A DNA stretch of 5,788 nucleotides, taken from assembly GCA_018262395.1 (NCBI GenBank), contig JAGSYM010000082.1, forward strand, positions 1 to 5,788, read 5' to 3'. Positions 4,188 to 5,788 of this stretch are shown here, piece by piece; the first letter of the stretch is position 1; each line of letters opens with the position of its first letter. The DNA is from Nitrospirota bacterium (GTDB lineage Bacteria > Nitrospirota > Thermodesulfovibrionia > Thermodesulfovibrionales > SM23-35). The position numbers and the translations under genes are program-made. The notes beneath the pieces were generated by a model. That model saw nothing but the letters and a program-made list of their open reading frames with translations. It had not been told where the DNA came from and ran no database searches.

Positions 4188-4669
4188 TCTTCCTTTGTCT
4201 CCTCCTCGCTGTCCTCTTCACCCCGTTCTTTATCAAACTCAAGCATCCGTAAATGGCTCTCAACGAGCCTTTTCACCTCTTCCTTGAAATGACGCCTGAT
4301 TCCTTTCAGGTCGACAATGTCCTCATGAATTTTAATCACCTTCTCCTGTGCCTCTTTGAGAAGAGTGTCGGACCTGAGTTCTGCTTCCTTTACGACGAGT
4401 TCTGCCTCTTTCCGCGCGTTCATCTTGTAATCTTCAACCATCTGCTGGGCGGTCAGGAGAGTTTCCCTGAGCGTAGTCTCCATGTCCCTGTATTCTTTCA
4501 TCTGATTATCCAGCCTCTGGACGTTTTCTTTGAGGTTTGCGTTTTCCCGGAGGAGGTCCTCCATCTCTTCCCTGATGACTTCAAGGAACGCATATACTTC
4601 TTCAACATCAAAGCCCCTCAGCTTCATGGGGAACTGTTTCTGCTGGATGTCAAGCGGAGTTATTCTCAT
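4184..4669 (-). CDS. divIVA: DivIVA-domain coiled-coil protein
   Basis: A 161-residue protein with the DivIVA N-terminal signature M-R-I-T-P-L-D-I-Q-Q-K-Q-F at 1-13, then L-R-G-F-D-V-E-E-V-Y-A-F-L at 17-29. In Bacillus DivIVA, Phe17-Arg18 insert into curved membrane; here the pair is Leu17-Arg18, so a hydrophobic-arginine tip is kept. From about 30 to 145 the sequence is a near-continuous charged helix with heptad character, as expected for a parallel coiled coil, and the tail (G-E-E-D-S-E-E-E-T-K-E-E) is acidic. The family marks negatively curved membrane, poles and division sites and recruits partners. A strong AAAGGAGG (complement of 4679-4686) lies nine bases before the ATG, which overlaps the yggT stop (ATGA); the 3' end overlaps hisS by four bases. 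The exact role outside Gram-positive bacteria is not settled. Confidence 0.9.
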   Translation of the reverse strand: MRITPLDIQQKQFPMKLRGFDVEEVYAFLEVIREEMEDLLRENANLKENVQRLDNQMKEYRDMETTLRETLLTAQQMVEDYKMNARKEAELVVKEAELRSDTLLKEAQEKVIKIHEDIVDLKGIRRHFKEEVKRLVESHLRMLEFDKERGEEDSEEETKEE

Positions 4670-4980
4670 AAAATGATGCCTCCTTTCAATTTATAGGCAA
4701 ACTCTATCAAAGACTGAATCAGGAAATACTTCACAAACATTATGGCAAGAATGACAACCATCGGCGATATGTCAACAAATCCTGTTCTGAACCCTATCAC
4801 CCTTCTGACCCGCCTCAGCACGGGTTCGGTAACAGTGTGCAAAAATCTGACAATGGGGTTGTAGGGGTCCGGATTCACCCAGCTGATCAGGGCAGAAATG
4901 ATGATAATCCACATATACGCAGAAAGAAGGATATCCAAAATTTTTCCAAGTGCAAGAATGAGATTGGCAAAGATAAACAT
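4666..4980 (-). CDS. yggT: YggT-family integral membrane protein
   Basis: A 104-residue inner-membrane protein with two hydrophobic segments, about residues 3-33 (A-N-L-I-L-A-L-G-K-I-L and M-W-I-I-I-I-S-A-L-I-S-W) and 70-92 (I-S-P-M-V-V-I-L-A-I-M-F-V). Between them lies the family signature W-V-N-P-D-P-Y-N-P-I-V-R-F-L, then T-E-P-V-L-R-R-V-R-R, a basic loop. This is one YggT repeat of about 100 residues; some homologs have two. YggT genes regularly sit beside proC, yggS and cell-division genes, and a link to envelope or division processes is suspected but not proven. The ATG shares one base with the proC stop (TAATG); a GGGGAG about nine bases upstream lies inside proC. The 3' end overlaps divIVA by four bases. 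Confidence 0.93.
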   Translation of the reverse strand: MFIFANLILALGKILDILLSAYMWIIIISALISWVNPDPYNPIVRFLHTVTEPVLRRVRRVIGFRTGFVDISPMVVILAIMFVKYFLIQSLIEFAYKLKGGIIL

Positions 4981-5768
4981 TATTCTTTTCTCCCCAATTC
5001 TTTTGATCTGCTATCAGCTGCTTCAATCGCAGCCTGTACAATATTCTGAAGCCCTTTCTCTTCGAAAACCCGAAGTCCTGCTGCAGTTGTGCCACCGGGT
5101 GATGTCACCATTTCCCTGAGCTTTGCGGGAGGCATTCCTGTCTCAAGAAGCTTTGCAGTCCCGATGAGCGTCTGAATTGCAAGTTCGGACGCGTTGTCAC
5201 GGGTCAGTCCCAAAGTGACACCTGCTTCAATCATCTTTTCGGCAAACAGTGCGATGAATGCAGGTCCGCTTCCTGAAAGGGCGGTCACCGCGTCCATGTA
5301 TTTTTCAGGGAGCACGAGGACTCTCCCAGCAGACATGAAGATCTTCCGGACCAGGCCCATCTCCTTATCATGAATGCATTCACACATTGACAGGACAGAC
5401 ATACCCTCCTGGACAAGCGCAGGCGTGTTCGGCATAACCCGGACTATTTTTGATGTCTTCAGCCTTGCCGACAGATATGATAATGTTATACCCGCAGCTA
5501 TCGATACGACTAATGTATCACCTGATAAGACTCCTGAAATCTCCGCGGTCACATCGTCCATATTCTGGGGCTTTACTGCCAGTATGACAATAGTTGAGTT
5601 TGCACATATCTCTCTATTATCTGAAGTTGTCCTGATACCGTACGTTTTTTCGAGATATGCACGCCTCTCGCCTATCGGTTCAGAAACCAATATATCCTTC
5701 ATCCCGCTCTGCAGCATACCCTTTATCAGCGCCTCTGCCATATTGCCGCCACCGATAAACCCGATCAT
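4980..5768 (-). CDS. proC: Pyrroline-5-carboxylate reductase
   Basis: A complete 262-residue cytoplasmic enzyme that reduces 1-pyrroline-5-carboxylate to L-proline with NAD(P)H, the last step of proline synthesis. The N-terminal Rossmann fold opens with G-F-I-G-G-G-N-M-A-E-A-L at 3-14; V-I-L-A-V-K-P-Q is at 61-68 and V-R-V-M-P-N-T-P-A-L at 109-118. The C-terminal helical dimerisation domain holds A-L-S-G-S-G-P-A-F-I at 163-172 and T-S-P-G-G-T-T-A-A-G at 222-231, the substrate-site signature. Length is usual for the family (about 260-280). A ribosome binding site, GAGAGGGG, ends five bases before the ATG, and the bases before it (TAATAA) may be the stop of the preceding gene, so the operon probably continues upstream of the window; in many genomes that gene is yggS, but this is inference. 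Confidence 0.97.
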   Translation of the reverse strand: MIGFIGGGNMAEALIKGMLQSGMKDILVSEPIGERRAYLEKTYGIRTTSDNREICANSTIVILAVKPQNMDDVTAEISGVLSGDTLVVSIAAGITLSYLSARLKTSKIVRVMPNTPALVQEGMSVLSMCECIHDKEMGLVRKIFMSAGRVLVLPEKYMDAVTALSGSGPAFIALFAEKMIEAGVTLGLTRDNASELAIQTLIGTAKLLETGMPPAKLREMVTSPGGTTAAGLRVFEEKGLQNIVQAAIEAADSRSKELGRKE

Positions 5769-5788
5769 ATATTCCCCTCTCTTTATTA

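Overview
The window carries two unlike parts. The right part (about 2928-5788, minus strand) is a compact, well-kept housekeeping operon read proC - yggT - divIVA - hisS. Its genes overlap by 1, 4 and 4 bases, so they are very likely co-transcribed and translationally coupled. The left part (1-2927) is AT-richer and looser. It holds two paralogous minus-strand regulators (a full REC-AraC protein and a copy that stops after the REC domain), a plus-strand hicB-hicA toxin-antitoxin pair, a broken four-helix-bundle gene, and several short repeats.

Organism: a Gram-negative-type bacterium with moderate GC. The gene content (DivIVA-domain protein next to YggT and ProC, a HisRS with a cysteine-rich insertion, GGATTCGAGG-type short repeats between genes) makes me think of Nitrospirota or a neighbouring delta-proteobacterial lineage. 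This is an impression from gene style, not a proof.

Layout: 1-110 holds a possible 5' end of a minus-strand gene leaving the window. 111-182 resembles the last codons of the AraC gene. 268-300 is a short repeat cluster. 382-410 is a good sigma70-type promoter, followed by a dyad, then hicB (482-751) and hicA (751-981). 1110-1316 is a decayed four-helix-bundle gene. 1391-1453 is a second repeat cluster in inverted orientation to the first. 1467-1910 (minus) is the REC-only protein, 2010-2828 (minus) the REC-AraC protein with its own promoter at 2870-2898, and 2928-5768 the housekeeping operon.

Main idea worth testing: the REC-only gene and the tail-like remnant at 111-182 could be the two ends of a second REC-AraC gene. 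That gene would have been split, and its DNA-binding middle lost, when a roughly 1.2 kb segment with imperfect inverted ends (AGGGTTC(A/G)AGGATTC at 268-282 and, inverted, 1438-1452) came in carrying hicBA and the four-helix-bundle gene. The order and strand of the pieces fit, and similarity between the two REC genes fades within about 20 bases of the repeat boundary. I see no target-site duplication and no transposase, so the mechanism is open.
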